From the NCBI GenBank assembly GCA_007922225.1, contig ML679970.1, forward strand, positions 21,760,654-21,824,653: a DNA stretch of 64,000 bases, given 5' to 3'. Below are positions 1-15,000 of this stretch, one piece after another. The number at the start of each line of letters is the position of its first letter. Position 1 is the first letter of the stretch. The translations under genes and the position numbers were made by a program. The notes below the pieces were generated by a model, which searched no databases, had not been told where the DNA came from, and saw nothing but the letters and a program-made list of their open reading frames with translations. Origin of the DNA: Emydura subglobosa. Lineage: Eukaryota; Chordata; Testudines; Chelidae.

Positions 1-79
1 ATCTTTGTTATCTCTGCAGCTTATCTTTGATTCAGAAGGTCCTTCAACAGTTATTCCAAGTCCGCCAATTCCTGCCCCT
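1..79 (-). CDS. FLNB: FLNB exon 24, partial: repeat 12
   Basis: The first 79 bases of the next exon lie at the window edge. It reads [20 protein letters not shown], then CRDNKD, early strands of repeat 12. The acceptor is TTTGGCAG|A (phase 2) after a long run of T on the coding strand. The exon continues past base 1, so its donor is not visible. Confidence 0.95.
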
Positions 80-3000
80 CTGCCAAAAAAAAAATAAAGC
101 AGTATATTAGTATGCTTTCAGATGGTTTGCTAATTTTATTCACAAAAATATTGATCTCCAACTTGCGTTTCAGACTTTATGTAGTAATGCTAGCATGGAC
201 TGACTGCAGCTTTGTTGCATTTTGCCCCAGCGGTAGCTACATTTCAGTTGTGACTCAACTAGTTCAGGAAAGGTTTGTGAAAGTGCTTTAACTATAGATT
301 GGTGTACACTTTTTAGTGGTATAGGGGATTTGATACAAGACCACCAAAACAGGTTTGTGATAGCTACTTCTGGAGGGACATTACCAAAGACACACTGAGC
401 TCAATGGAAGAAACCATCTATGCTACTCAACACAGATTACACTAAAGTTAAACCTTTGTAGTATTTAGAGTCTTACATCAAGATGTCCTAATTACTTGCT
501 ACCACGCTTTCCACCTCAGTGTGTGTGTGATTTAGTTACCTGGTTACAACAGTAAATGCATTTGGTTTATTGGTGAACGCTTCTTTGAGTCCTGCTCCTT
601 GGGCTGTTACACGGGATGGATGGCAGCCTTCAGTGACATCCACTTTAAAAGGACTATTTGGAACAGGTACATCATCATAAGTCACTTCAACTATGTGTGG
701 ACCTGTTAAAAGTGAAAACCCATCATTGGGTTGATTAATCACCACCTTCAAGGAGCTATTAATTTAAGATACTGGAGATTATTACAGGCAGTGCTCCTCC
801 TCTACTCAAAAATGGAGGTTTTGCAGAGTCAGAAATATACTTAAAAAGAGATGAATGTGTATGATACAGATATCCTATACTATTTACCTCCTGCAGAAAT
901 AAGTTTCAGTCCTTCAAAAGGACATCTTGTACGCAGATGCTAATGTTTAAGGAATAGCAAAACTGGAAATTGCTACAAGCCCATTAACAAGATGTTTTTA
1001 GTTGGTTTTCTGCTCTCCACAAAGGGTAGTCAGACAACAGGTTACCTTTTTCAAATGGCGTAAATTCTACTGCATATGTTCCATTGGCATTGTCTTTGAT
1101 GAGGCAGTCTGTGGAAGCTCCAGAGGGATTTGTAATTTGTGCTTTGATATGGTCTCCTCCAGTCTGTGTTAGGGGCTGGGCATTTACAGTGAAATCTGTT
1201 GTGGCTTCACGGAAAACATCTGCAGAATACAATTTGGAAAAAAAGTCATTTTGTCAGATGGACCAAATATTTTAGTTTATGAAAAATCCTTTGATTACTT
1301 AGACTTATGACAACTACGAATGATTGATAAAGGTGTAGAAGTATATTATTTTGCACAATTACCAGTTGTAACACTGTATGCCATGGTATTCATTATAGCC
1401 TTTACACTCTTTAAAAGATTCTGTGCAGGAACAGGCAGAGACAACTTAAGTGTATAAGCCTTCCTACCTTTCCCTTCTATTCCTGGTCCAAACACTTCAA
1501 TTTTGCTTGTGTCCACAGCTGGATCTACTTTGACCCGGGCAGGAAATTTTGGTACTTGTTCTCCTCCATATTTCAACACAAGTGTATACATTCCAGCAGA
1601 CAGTGGTAGATATGTAACTGCATAAGTTCCATCTTCGTTATTATGAACTTTGACTTCAGCTTTAGAGCCAGAATCTGAAACAGCTTCTACACCTAGTTCC
1701 CCAGGTCCAGCTTCTGAACAGTCAACATTTAGCAGTCCTGCTTCACCCACTTTACCATGTTCAAGACCTGGGCCCGTGGCAATTACTTTAGACACATCAA
1801 ATGGCATTTCAATATCTGCTTTAAATGGAGAACCAGGAATGTGAACATCTTCGAAGAGAATATTTACAAAGTACTCTCCAGGTTTCGTAGGCAGGTAAGA
1901 GACGGAGCAGGTCCCATCACCATTGTCTGAGCATTCGATTTTAGCTTCACATGGACCCTCTACTGTCAAACCTAGACCTCCCGTTCCTGCTCCTTTGGTA
2001 TCTATTGTAAATTCTGCTGGTCTTCCAACAAGACCTCCTTGAAGGCCTGGACCATGGGCTTTTACCTAGGATAAAAATATTCAGTTAGATGCTATTACAT
2101 TTACACAAATCCTGATCTGGCAGTTGCTTGGCAAAATAAAGCAGTTCCATAAAACTCCAGACTAATTCATTTGTTAAGTCTTATTAAAATCTGCTAAACT
2201 CTCAAATTACATAAACTCTTTACAGCAAGTAATAAGCTGCTTTCCTTTGATAGAAGTTGATCTTAATGTCAAGTTATATTAGAAACATGAAGTCTGCTAA
2301 AGTTTCCATGCTTACAGACTTGAGTTTAGTGGTCTTTGTACAGCCATTAAACAAAAAGGTAGCGACATTAACTAGTGTTTATACTGAGTTATTAAACAAA
2401 TATACCACTGCATATAGTCTTTGAAGGGTGAAACCTCAAGTGAGTCTCAGATTAATTGGAGTAATACTTCATTTCATATTGCTCAAAATACCTAGAGTTC
2501 ATTTTCCATACTGAGCTTTTCAAAGCCACTGTTTGAAGAATGAAGTCATCAGTTCTGATTTTATGAAAACAACTTAATGTTCAGTTTGATTCAGAGCTAT
2601 TTAATGTACTTATTCCATAATCATGACAGAAGGTCAAACAAGATGTGAAAGTTTACGCTCTTATGTTAAAAGCAGGATTCAGTTTGTGGCTAGAAAAAAA
2701 AATTTCCTGTATGTCAATAGCTGAAGCATTTACCTTGGTAGGATCTGGAGGTAGAGTGGCTTCCACAGTATAAGGACTTCCTGGAACTGGATTGCCATCG
2801 TAACTCACATCAACCATGTAAAGTCCTTCTTCTCTTGGGATATACTTTGCAATGCTGCACTCTTGGCCTAGAACTGGCTCCACCACACATGGCACAGCTT
2901 TCTTTGTAGGGCTGGAAATACTAACATCCAGTTTACCCTGTCCACCAGCTCCTTGTGTGTCAATTATGAATTCCTGATCCTTCCCTACTTCCACTCCTTA

Positions 3001-6000
3001 AAGAGAAGATCCATATTTGTATTTCAGAATTAACGGTCTTCGATTTCTCAAATCCTGTAATTTGATGCACTCAAATGCCTCACAGCCACAGAACATTGAG
3101 ATACTGTTTTACAATGATTTTTATCAACAGATGACAAGCTTCTACAGCTAAAAAAAATTTCTTGAGAAGCAGAGACTATTGGTTAATCAGAAACTGCAAA
3201 GTAACAATGACAAACAAGATAGTGGTTAGACTTGTTTAAACAGCCTCAACATGTCTGAAATAGATAATGCTCATTCAGGAGCATACCACTATGCAGCAGC
3301 CTTTTATCCCCCCATCCTCCACGTTACACTAGTGGAAAGCAATGTGCAATTTAAGCCCTTTGGATTATTTTGCATATTTGCTCAAAGTACGCTCCCATGT
3401 TCTTTTGCTGGTAAATGTGGCTAGAGCTACAGTATTCCAATGTGTTACTGGAGTTGAGCCTTGGGAGGAATCTTCACAAGGGTGTGGATAACCAGAAGCT
3501 CAGAAGTGGCGGGGGGGGATGAAGGAGTGCCACCATCTTTCACTTTTGCTGGAAACAGGCTTTTAGCAGGGCACTTTGAGAGCTCATTTACTGTATCTGT
3601 CAAAGTAAGGCATTTGGAACCAAGCAAGCATCTGGTGGTATTTCATTCAGGACCTTTAAACATTACTCTTCCAACCATCCCCAGAATCTCTGCAACAAGG
3701 TATATATTTGTTTGAACTTAAACTTCCAACATTACATGGAACAGTCATGTGCTTGACGTGACTGTTCAGATCTGGAGTGGAAAAACAAACTGCTAGAATA
3801 AACTGGAGTTTTAAAGGTATTTTATGCAGTTAGGCCTTTAACTCCCATTAAAATAAATGGGAGCTAGGCACTTAAATCTCATTGGCACCTACTAACTCCC
3901 ACTGAAGTGCCTAGCTGCACCTTTAAATGCCTACCTACCTTTGAAAATTAAATAACTTGGGAGCCAAACTTTTTTAATCAGGTATCACTCAGTCATTAAC
4001 TTAACCCAGATTCTATTAGACAGCCCATAAACATAGTGCCCACAGCATTATCTGGGAGCCGTCTCAAAGGCCATGGACTTAATTACCATAAAAACTAGCT
4101 ACTTTTCTTGTGCGAGCACAAGACTAAACAGAAGCTTGTATTGCCATAACTATATGGATGAGGATGGATCTGTGGGATTTAAGAACATTGAGATTTGGGA
4201 GGTACAAAAACCAAGGTAATCCTTGCTTTTGGAAAGCTTTGGGGCACCTCGCCCAGGTTTAAAGGAGTGTGCACTGATTCAATATTAACAGAGTCTTGTT
4301 CTTACTGGATTAATGTCCATCAACAAATGTCATTTGAGTCTAAAGTGGCAGATTGGTGTTGATTTCCAGATATCCTTGGTGCAACTTAGTCTTAAAGAGA
4401 TTCTTTCAAGTGCAATTTATGAAGCATTACCTCTGGTCTTGTAAAGTGTTACCAACCCTTTAAAGGTAGAAATGCCCCACAATATTTACTAAAAGACCAC
4501 AAAACTTTGAAGCTTAGATATAAACTAGGGATTCAGAACCAAATATAATTTAACAAGGCCTAAACAGAGCAAAGAATTTGAAGTGCCTGTACCTATGGCC
4601 AGGATTAGGATTTTAAGGAATACTCATTTTAGAGTTTGTTACCCTTCAGTATAGTTTACAGACTACACATACTCTAATCTTGTGAGTAGTTAGTACTAGA
4701 AGTTCAGATGGCTTCACAGCTTTAAACAGAATCAAATTGAAACAAAGTTCTAAGAAAAATAGCTTATATTGAAGTGGTATTTCACGATTCCACTGTTACT
4801 TGGAATACCAAATAGTTGTAAGAAACAGCAGAACATGAGGTTTTGCATTTGTTTTACTCACCAACATTCTACCAAGGTACTCAGTGGTACGATTTAAAAA
4901 GAAAAAACCCACCCAACTCGTACTGAACTAGACTATGCACTGCATAGCTCATTTGCAAGTGTACTTACTGTTTTCAAATCCATTGACTTTAATTTTGCTC
5001 AGATCCAGTGGAGCAGAAACTCCCACAGTGAAAGGACTTTTGGGGACAGGATCACCACCATAGGTTACGGAAACCTTCATGGGGCCCTGACAAGAGGTTA
5101 ATATTGCAGGTTAGGTGTTCAACCATTTCATGCTTGTAACTTTACTATTTAGACACTATACACTACTCAAGGGGTAATGAGAGACAGTGATCAGGCTCCA
5201 AGCATCATGTGGGCCCCTTACCTGATTTCCCACTCCAGCCTTTGAGCTTTGAACCCTTTTCATTTGACAGAGGGCAAAAAACTTGCTCTCCTGCCAACAT
5301 TATAGTACTATTTTCATTGCGTCTGGCAGAAATCCAGGTTGATCCCCCACCCTCCCAGAATTCAGGCATGACAGCTGAATAATGAGCAAACTCAAGACCA
5401 GGTATCTTATTCCACAGTACAGACAACATGCCAAGTTCAGACCTGCAAAGGGGTTATATTTTTACAGCATTTGAAATACCAAAGTTAGGATGTATAAATC
5501 AGAAACAGATTAATGCTCCTGTGTGCTTTGGCTGGAATGCCATAGTCGTGGCTAGATTCAGCTTTAGATGTGTGCTTCTTTTATGCTCTCCTACCACAGT
5601 CCCTATTTCAGCTATACTCACTGTTTGCTTACTTTTCATTCTTGGCTGGTTCAACTCCCACGTGAAATAACCATGAAAGTTTCACATAAGCCATCTAACA
5701 GCCTTCCTGATTTCACCTGGTGCTGCTATAGCTAGCTGTTAAGATGTTATTTAATTGAAAACAAGTAGATGGTTTGAACAAACAGTATAAGATTTTTCTA
5801 CTGTTGATGTTGTCCCTTGGAAATTCTTCTTAGTAAATCCCCCAACTCTAGGAATTTCTATAGTCCACATCCTACTAATGAGCTCTGCCTGGAGACATGC
5901 TACTGCCCACAGACCCAAAATAAAATGGATGCTGCACAAAAAAGTCCATGCCCAATAACCACAATTCTTTCCCTTCTCTGCCAGACTGGCAGTTTCCTCC

Positions 6001-9000
6001 CCAATTCCTGTACATACTGTTTAGTTTCATGATCTATGAGCTAGTCCTGTTACTTCACAGCTGCCCTTACCCCAAACTGTTCTCCCTGATGCAGCTTGAA
6101 AACTGCATGAGCGTCTATATACCTATAATTTCTCCTGGCTTTTGTACAGCAACTTGCTTAGTGCCAAGAACCGAATGTTTATTGCCTGGAAGCCACCATG
6201 CAGCGCTCTACAGTGCTGAAGAACGGGTACAGGATTAATATTGCCACTTTCCTGTGTTCCATCTCCACAGAGCTTCTACAAATCTCAGGAACAGTAGAGG
6301 ACTGGATACTTGGCCCAAGTCATAGCAGAAGACTAAATACTAGGAGGTTCAGCTGGCTAGGAAGATCAAAATGTGTTTAATCCTTTGAATACGTTTGAGA
6401 ATGAAGTTGCATTTTTACAGGGCTGGGAAATGTTTGATAAGCGGCATTAGTCACTGCTGTATTTACAGATTTGTCACAATATCTCCTGCAATGTTTGCTT
6501 AGTCTTCTCCCACAGAAGCTTTCAGACTGCCTTCTCATTCCCGCCTAACGTTTGCTATGTTAGCCTGTAAAAAGCAGAGGAACATATGCTGCCCTGGTCA
6601 AACAGGGTATTATTTCTCAAGAGATAAAACATCCACTGTATTTTATTTTAAATGTCTGACAAAGCTGGCAGAGTGCCATCTTTACCCATACTGAATTATT
6701 CAGCTTCCTTTATCTAGCTAGAAGCCTTCAGGGCTATGTACAGTGGTTGCCTATACACAATGTTTAGACATCCCACTAACATTTAGCTGCCACCCTCTTA
6801 TATACACCTGGGAAAGCTTTAAAGTCTGGACAAGTTTGCTTTAGTACTAAAATCCAAACCTATTTCTTGAGCAATAATTTCCCCACCCTAATGACAAACA
6901 CCAGCTGCCAGGAAGGTTTTGGGTTTGGCAGAAACAGCAATCTGAGGACACCCTCCCCCCTCCTTGCACAGGGTATACTAAATCTGGCAGACCCAGTTTA
7001 AGAAAAAACAGGGTGTTGTCCAGTCTTTTGGAGAAGCCAAGAGAGTCAGTGTTTACTATTTGGATGCAGTGATCTTTGGTCGGTTTTACTGCCACCACTT
7101 TTACATTCAACAGCAAAACTACATTAGGAATTCTAGAGATCTGATTTTAACAGTGCTAGAAAGTGGCTTACAACCATCACTGATTTGTTCCTTACTACTT
7201 AATAAGCCTTCTGGGACACAGGTGGGCCAAAACTAAAACCCAGTCCCATTGATATAACGAACAGCCAAGTAATACCAGTCCAAATAGATTGAGTTGAGGC
7301 TACTGATGTTCTTTGGTCATGAACTTGCCATGCCCAAAGTGCACACCAACTTTACAGTAGATCTAAGAGTCAGACCAATCTTGGTCAGACTTAGTTTATC
7401 ACTTAGTAAGATCTGTTCATTTCTAGGTTAGTGTTCATGCTGGAGCTCATACTTGACTGAAGACCGTTCAGCTTCACTACCTGCAGCCCAGCAACAGTAG
7501 GATACTCTAGATTTTTTGCAAGCTGGAGTTATTTGGAAGTCCTAAACATCTGCATCAGCTCAATTCAGATTAGCTAGTAGTAGTAGTTTCAGATACTATC
7601 TAAGAGACAGTTTGCTACCTGCCTTTGTCTGTTAGTACAGCAGAATCACTCAGTTTGTTACTGTTTCAGGGATTAGGTCTTATTATGTCAATAGCTACAT
7701 TTTGGCTTCAGAATTTTGGTGGTGGCTAATTTCAGTACTCCCATTCTCCAGTCAGATTTTCTATGCATCCTTGTTTTAGTTGCACTCTGGACAGGTCATT
7801 CCAAAAACGTTTAGTCTACAACTGTTTTTTAATTCTAGTGATAGTTTCTTCCTCAGTACAGTTAGACTTGTAGACACTCATGGCCCCTTACTGTACAATT
7901 TTTGGGAGCACCAGGGAATATTAAGCACTTCATTGCCACTGTTTTTCCTTTGATAGCTAGAGTTCAGTTAATCAAGACTTCATGTTAATTCACTTGCAAT
8001 TACATGTATTTTCAGTTTTATTTTTGCTCTGAATTGTGATTTTATGGAACACACTTCTATTTCTCCAAAAGAATCAGACCTACCTGCTGTATTGGAGTGT
8101 ATTTTACAGTGTGGGAATAGTCATAGTTGTCAATAATGTCTAAGTCTTTCACAGCATCTCCTGGCACAGGTCCACCAAACTGCACATCCAGTGGTGCTTT
8201 CCCAGCACCCTTAGTGAATACAGTGAAGTGTGTTGGTTTGCCATTTTCCACACCTTAACAGAAAGCAAGTTAACTTTCAAAGTCAGAACATGCTTGTGCT
8301 ATCTATACAGTGTGTTTAAGTCCATATCCAGAATATGAAAGTTGACTAGCCTCAACTTGATCAAGTAAGTTCCAAGAGAAGACAGAGCTACTTATTTTTA
8401 GTCTTTTGATCCCCCAAATTTTGTTCTGGCAGAGTAATCCCATCCCAAATCCACAGTGGGAAAGTTTTACCTACACAGTGAGTTTATGCTAATCACCCCC
8501 ATGCTTATGTCCATATATCACTTGGCATAAAACAGAAGGAACCTCACCAGTTTTACTTAGTCCAGGTCCTTCAGTTTTCACCTTGGTGGCATCATGTGAC
8601 GGGTCCACTTTAACTCTGAAAGGGCTGGCAGGAATTTCCTTAAACATAAAACATGCTACTTCAATAGGATAGTTACAGCCAGTTGTAAGCTAGCTCAAAC
8701 TGCAAATAAGGCATTCGCCTTCCAGTGAAAGGACTATTTAAGATCAAAATAAGTCAGTCTGAAGCCAGATTTCTTGAAAGTTTTAGTCTACCAAATAAAT
8801 GTATTCTAATGCATCCCATATGAATACTTCAGCTTTGCTCAGGAAATGCTAGCAATCTTCTGTATGTATTTTTACCTTCTCTCAGTCCCACTGCAACTAC
8901 TAAAAGCAGTGGTTCCCAGACTTTACCCTGTCCCCTCCCATTCTCCCCCACACACACACCCTCCCAGCTAGAGCTGGGAGCAGGGCCATGGTTGGGGCCG

Positions 9001-12000
9001 AGGACCAAGGCTGGGAGCGAGTGTGGCCAGAAGCAGAGACCATGACCGGTCGATGAGGTGGGGGCTGGGGTTCAATGCCAGGCACTGGGGGCCAAGGCTG
9101 TGCCTGGGATCAGAGCAGAACTCAGGGCAGAGTGGGCTGGGTGGCACTTCCTCTGGCCCAGGCCTGGCTGTGCACCCTGAACATCCTTCTGCACCCCTTA
9201 AGGGGGCATGCTCCACGGTCTTGGGACCTCTGTACTAAAAAGGCAGAGTTATATTAAACGGGCCTCTTGTCACAGTTAGATTTCAGTTTTGGCAACTTTA
9301 CAAGTTTTGCAGCTCGGACAAAGGGTGAAGTCAACTAACGTTTGAGTTCTCAAGTACCAGCATAGCATTTGATGCACAGGTAGTGCAGTGTTAGACTCTG
9401 AAGAAACTAAGATTAGGGAAACTTCTCTTCCTTGGAGTTTGGCCCAAAGTGTAGGTTTTTATGAGCTACATTTACAAATGTAATGACCCCTTGAAGTAAT
9501 GCACACTGAACAGTAATTTACATTAGCTATGCAGAGAGCTTTGAATAATTAACGTTTCTAGTCAGCAAAATAAGAGCTACAAACCTCCCCGGCAAATAGC
9601 ACTTTGATAGTGTAACGCCCAGCAGCAGGTGGCATGTACTTCACAGTAAACGTATCATTAGCGTTGTGTATGATGTCAAAAGCTATGTCTTCCTCTTCCT
9701 CACTTATCACATGAGCATCACATTTAATGCCAACACTGACATCACCTAGGAGGAAACAGCAGTTTGCCAAAAGATATTCAGGTATTTGTTTAGTAACAAA
9801 GTAGCTATAGTATTGGGAAACTAAACAAATTGCATCTTGATTAAGTCATTGGGTAGAGATAATTTGTCAAGTACTTGTATGGATCACTCCGTGTCATCTG
9901 TGTAACGGAAATTTAGCTTCAGATTTCCCTTATCAAGCAAAAAGCTTCAATCAAGAGTTTCTATTGAACTCAGGAGATCAGATTCCCATTCAAACAGGGA
10001 GTGTTTGTAAGAATTAGAGTTGATACAAGGTTGTAGATAACGTATTACTGTCTGCTTTTACCTTCTCCTGCTTCTGTGCAGTCAACTGTGAAGTGAGTAG
10101 GCTCATTAGCTTTCAGACAAGCTGTCTCCACACCAGGTCCAATCACTTTCACTTTCTGAGGATGACTGCCTTGTCCTATGAGTACCTAGATGGGTTTTCA
10201 GAAGTATTCAGTTATCCCATACCAGGGTCATATTGATTATATTAAGTTTAACATCTGAAAAAATGCCCTGACTTTTTAACTTGTTTTTGCTACGCAAGTA
10301 AATAGGGAAGGCAGGGACTTTATTTTCCATATTTATATTGTGTTCTGTGGTACCAGAGCCTTTTGACATGCTAGCGTGCTTAACAGGACAGGTGACTTTC
10401 AGCCAGACTAATGCTTTAACAAAAGCCAAGTTATGCAGCCCTTACTCATGTTAGCAGGAGTTCACTCATGAATGGCTCTATTGACTCAAGTAATCACTAG
10501 CATGGACAAGGAAGGCACAAAATAGCTTAATGTTTGCTTGTTTTACAACACATACCACCAGTCCCAGCAAAGCAAACTTTGCAGGTTTTTGTACTTACCC
10601 TATACGGACTATTAGGTACATTAGCTCCTCCCCAGACAACAGCAATAGTATGTTTGATTGGTTTAACAGGCATATAAGAGCAGGTATAGATTCCATCAGG
10701 CATGCTCTTCACTTGGATATCAATAGGGCTTCCTTCTGCATCCTGAAAGCAATTGTTTAACTGAGAATCAGATGGACTGACGACATACAAACGCATGCAG
10801 AGAGAAGGTACAAGTCATTTTAAGGTGTGTACTATCAAAACAGTTACGTGATCTCAAAAGCAGCAGCTATAGCAAAGCTACTTGAAATTAAGAAACTAAC
10901 ACTTAGTCTTACCACAAATTTAAAACTGCCCATCTGTCACCACATCCCAAACTGTAGAAGTCTAGTAGACTGACAACAGAACAATTTATGGGGGTGGTGT
11001 CACTTCAGGAAGTCTCAATGTGTGCAAGACCAGGGACTAGCTACATGCCTGAATAAGAGGGCTCTAATTCTGCACAGACGTTAACAGGTTTGGGATTATG
11101 CAAACCTTTTAAATCGCAGAAATGCAATTAAGGACCAAGATGCAGATCTACTAATTAGCCAGAATGTGTTTGGTACCTGTTTCAGAGACGAGACCTTGAC
11201 TATTGATATGAATTGCAGACAGTTAATGTGGGTTTTTACCTGTGCATATATCTTCAAAGGTGCCTTCCCAGCTTCCTTCGTCTCAACTGTAAATTCAGCT
11301 GGGGTGTTTACAATGCAACCAGTTCTCTCCAGCCCTGGACCGTATGACTTTACCTAAAAAAGGTAAGTGCAGAAGTTTTACACTGCACTTTTTTCCAGCA
11401 AAAAGGAAGCAATGCTAAAAGCAAATATTTCTAGAAGGTGACTGGAAACCCTGGAGCAGGTCTTTACGTTTGTGGATTGAGGTTTTCATCAGTCTAAAAA
11501 ACTCATTCATGAAGGCCAAGGCTAGAGAAGGGTAAGTGAGTTTAGAAGTTTGGCCTGTTGAGCAGTACCCTGCCAAGTTACCTGGAACGCAATAGTCTCC
11601 TTCTTGCAACAGCTCTTATGCTCAATCTAGTAAGGGCCAAGCAATAGCATTATTTAGAGCATTTAAGAAAAGGACTAGCACTGGGGTCTCCAACCAGTCT
11701 ATGGTTACAGCTGGTTAGCCATAACGACATGCATAAAATTTACACATTATAAAATATTACAAGTAAATAAGTTCTACAAGTAACTTTTAAATAACTGCCT
11801 CTAGAAACTAACATATCAGAGGTATATCAAAGGCTATTGATAGCTGAATTTTTCTGTATCTTGCCTTATCTGGGTTGAAGTCTCCCAAAGCTGGTCGGAT
11901 GAAAGCCATGTATGGACTATCTTTTATGTCCTCATCATCACACATAATATGAACCGCATATTCACCAGGCTCTTTGGGCCAATACTTCACATCACATGAG

Positions 12001-15000
12001 CCATCATTCTGATCCTCACATTCTATTTTTGCTTGCGAGGGGCCTTCAATAGCAAAGCCTAAAGGAAACAAACGTATCTGGTCTCAAAGCAAGTAACATG
12101 AGGTAGGTTTTAAAGGCTTGCTCAAGATTGTCTGGCAACTGGGAAGCACTCTGTTCATTGCCCTACTATACCTTTCCTATGTAATTGGTATGTGATGTCA
12201 TTTTGAGTAGGGCCTACCCACTAACCCACAAAGGTACTCAATGGTGGCGTCTCCCTTCGGCCCAGTATCTGGCTCGATCGCAAAAAGAGCATCCCACATT
12301 CTAAAAACTAAAATGTCTTCTCTGCAAGCATAGTCAGATTTATGGACATTTAATGTTTATAGTTAGTGACTGGGTGATTGATGGGACTGCCGTTTAATAG
12401 TCAAAAAGTATTGCCACTGAGTAGTTCAACATTAAAGCACTTAAAATCTTTAACCAGGACAAGCAGGGTGACTTACCAAGCGAGCCAACTTCGGTGCCAA
12501 TGGATTCTACAACAAAGTCCGCAGATTTACCAGCAATCCCTCCATGAAGTCCTGGTCCCCAAGCTCTCACTTTCTGAGGACCTGCTTCAGGACCTACTTG
12601 GACTTCAAAGGGGCTATTAAATAGGTAAAGGGGTCAACATTTAGGATTAGGAGTGGCAGAAATAGCACCCACCTCTTTTCTGTCACTTGAGTCACAAGAC
12701 TACCTGAAGCTACATTATACAATGTGTCAGCCCAACCCACCACCACATGGAACAATCTTAGACTGAATTATGTCATCCAGAGCCAGTGTTCTAGATCAGT
12801 CACACCACTGAAACAACGAATAAGAGCCAAGTAGCTAGACTTAGTGTCCGCTGGTGTCCTCAACACTGAGGCGCCAGGTCTTCCTGGGACCCTACTAAAA
12901 AGCTCAATGAAATAGTGTTTCCTGTGATCTATGCAGTTTAATACAAGTGGTGGATCACAAGATCAGAAGAGTGGAAATAGAGACCTATAAGCCTCCTTTC
13001 ACAAGCTTTCCAGGAAAAGCTATGCTGGCCCTGGAGCAAACAATTCTTGTCATAGCTGCTTAGAAGGCAAGTTTGGCTGCAGTGGACTCCTGTTAGTGTT
13101 GGTTCCTACCCACATGATCTACTGAATGATGCAACTCACCTCTTAGGGATGTTGTGTCCACCCCATGAAATGGTGACAATGTATTTCCCTGGGCTAACTG
13201 GATAGTATTCAAATGCATATATGCCATCCACAGAGTCCTTTTGTTTCACAAGCTCCTCCAAGCCCTCTGTTGAAAGATCAGCTCAGCATTACTTAACTTC
13301 CAGCTCACATCTGAAGTTATTCAGGCAAGTTCATGTTTTCTAGTATTTACTTTTGCATGGAGACTGACATTTTTTACCAGAAAGTGGTTATGAAAGGAAG
13401 ATATTCTAGCTGCCCTCTAACAGAGATGGCATATATACACAATCAAAAGAACGTGTGTTTTAAGTTACCAGACCCAGCAGACTTTGTGGTCAGACTTTAT
13501 GACCACAAGTGTTCATCGAACGCCTACTTTTAGTTTTCTGCAAGATTAAAAATCTCCAAAGAAAAGCTTAATGTACTGAAATTTACAGTGGTAAAGGACT
13601 ATTGCTTTTCCCTCCATACTGTGTTAAGCCACAGCCAGCCAGAATACCACCTCTGCAAATGTTAAGGGTGTATAGGATACTTAGATATTTTCTTGAGTGT
13701 TAATGTCCAGCTAGGAACAGTTAAAGAACAAGTGAGCTGGCATCAATGAACCTCGGCCTTGCCAAATTAGGGCAGGAGAAGGCAAGTGAGCTGCTCCAAA
13801 AGCTTTTTTTTGTATGGTTGAACAGGCTAGTTGCTTACCCAGGTTTCTGCACAGAAAAACTGAAATGAAAGAACATTGGTGTTTACAAATAGGTGACTGG
13901 AGAAGCAATCTTGGGGAGTTTTAGAACTATATAAATGAATGCTTTTTTAACCACACCCAGGAACTCATCTTAAGATCTAGGATGCTCTACAGTGCCACTC
14001 AAATTAAATAGCACAGCATTTTCAACTGCATAGCTGTATAGATTAGACAAACTCAAAATCAGGAAAGCTTTCAACTGATTAAATTGGGCACTTAATGCTA
14101 GAGGTCAGTCTTTTCAAGTGATAGTGAGTGTACACTCACTGTTCAGTGAGCCAAGCCGAAACTTGTTTTAGTGTCTAGCCCAGTGGCTTGACAGACAATG
14201 GAAGTTCATGGCAGACACCAGGCATCCAACTCCTGGAGTCTTGCTGACAAAGGTTCAGTACCCAAAACTATATTAAAGTATTCTTGTCTAACGTTCTCCA
14301 GTAGCTAAGAAGATCCTGTGCATCACTTTTGACAAATACTGTAGATGGGCTAAAAAAAGCAGATATGGACTGAAGGTCATGAAGTTTTCCAGCCCACTAC
14401 AGTAGAAGACTGGACAAGCTATTTTAAAAGACACCAAGCCATGATACGAAACCACAGAAGAGTAGCAGGCTTCATAGCTACATCCATGAATAGATGTTCA
14501 TTTTACATATGAATGAAGAGAAACGTCTTCACTTTTTGCTCTCTCCTTGTCAAAGATAGCCAAGACTCACATTGTGGCTGTATCATTCAAAGCTGCAAGG
14601 CCTTAACTGGTCCACATGTGAGGCTTCTTTTCTCTTTTTCCCATACTACAGTACAGCTTTTGAAGCTGTCTGCGGTAACACTTACTTGGTCCTTTTACGG
14701 TCACACCGATATCTCCACTCCCTGCTGCTTTAGTGTCAACCTTGAAGTCTGCAGTTTCTCTGATCCGGACTCCTTTAGGTTGCAAGCCCCTACCACTGGC
14801 ACGACAAGCACTTGGATTGCATGCTGCAAGTGAATTTTAGAGATCAGTACAGCCTTTGATTCTCAAGTATACGTAGCTAGCCAAGACAGCTTTTACTTTG
14901 AAGGTTGAATCAGGGTGGGGTGGGAATATTTTAGCTTTTGACTATAAAAGATATGAATGCCATGCATTAAGTCTCAATGGAACCAGTATGGAATCTGTCT

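Noticed and set aside
1650..1844. Plus-strand open frame
   Set aside because: It is a shadow of FLNB exon 21 on the opposite strand.
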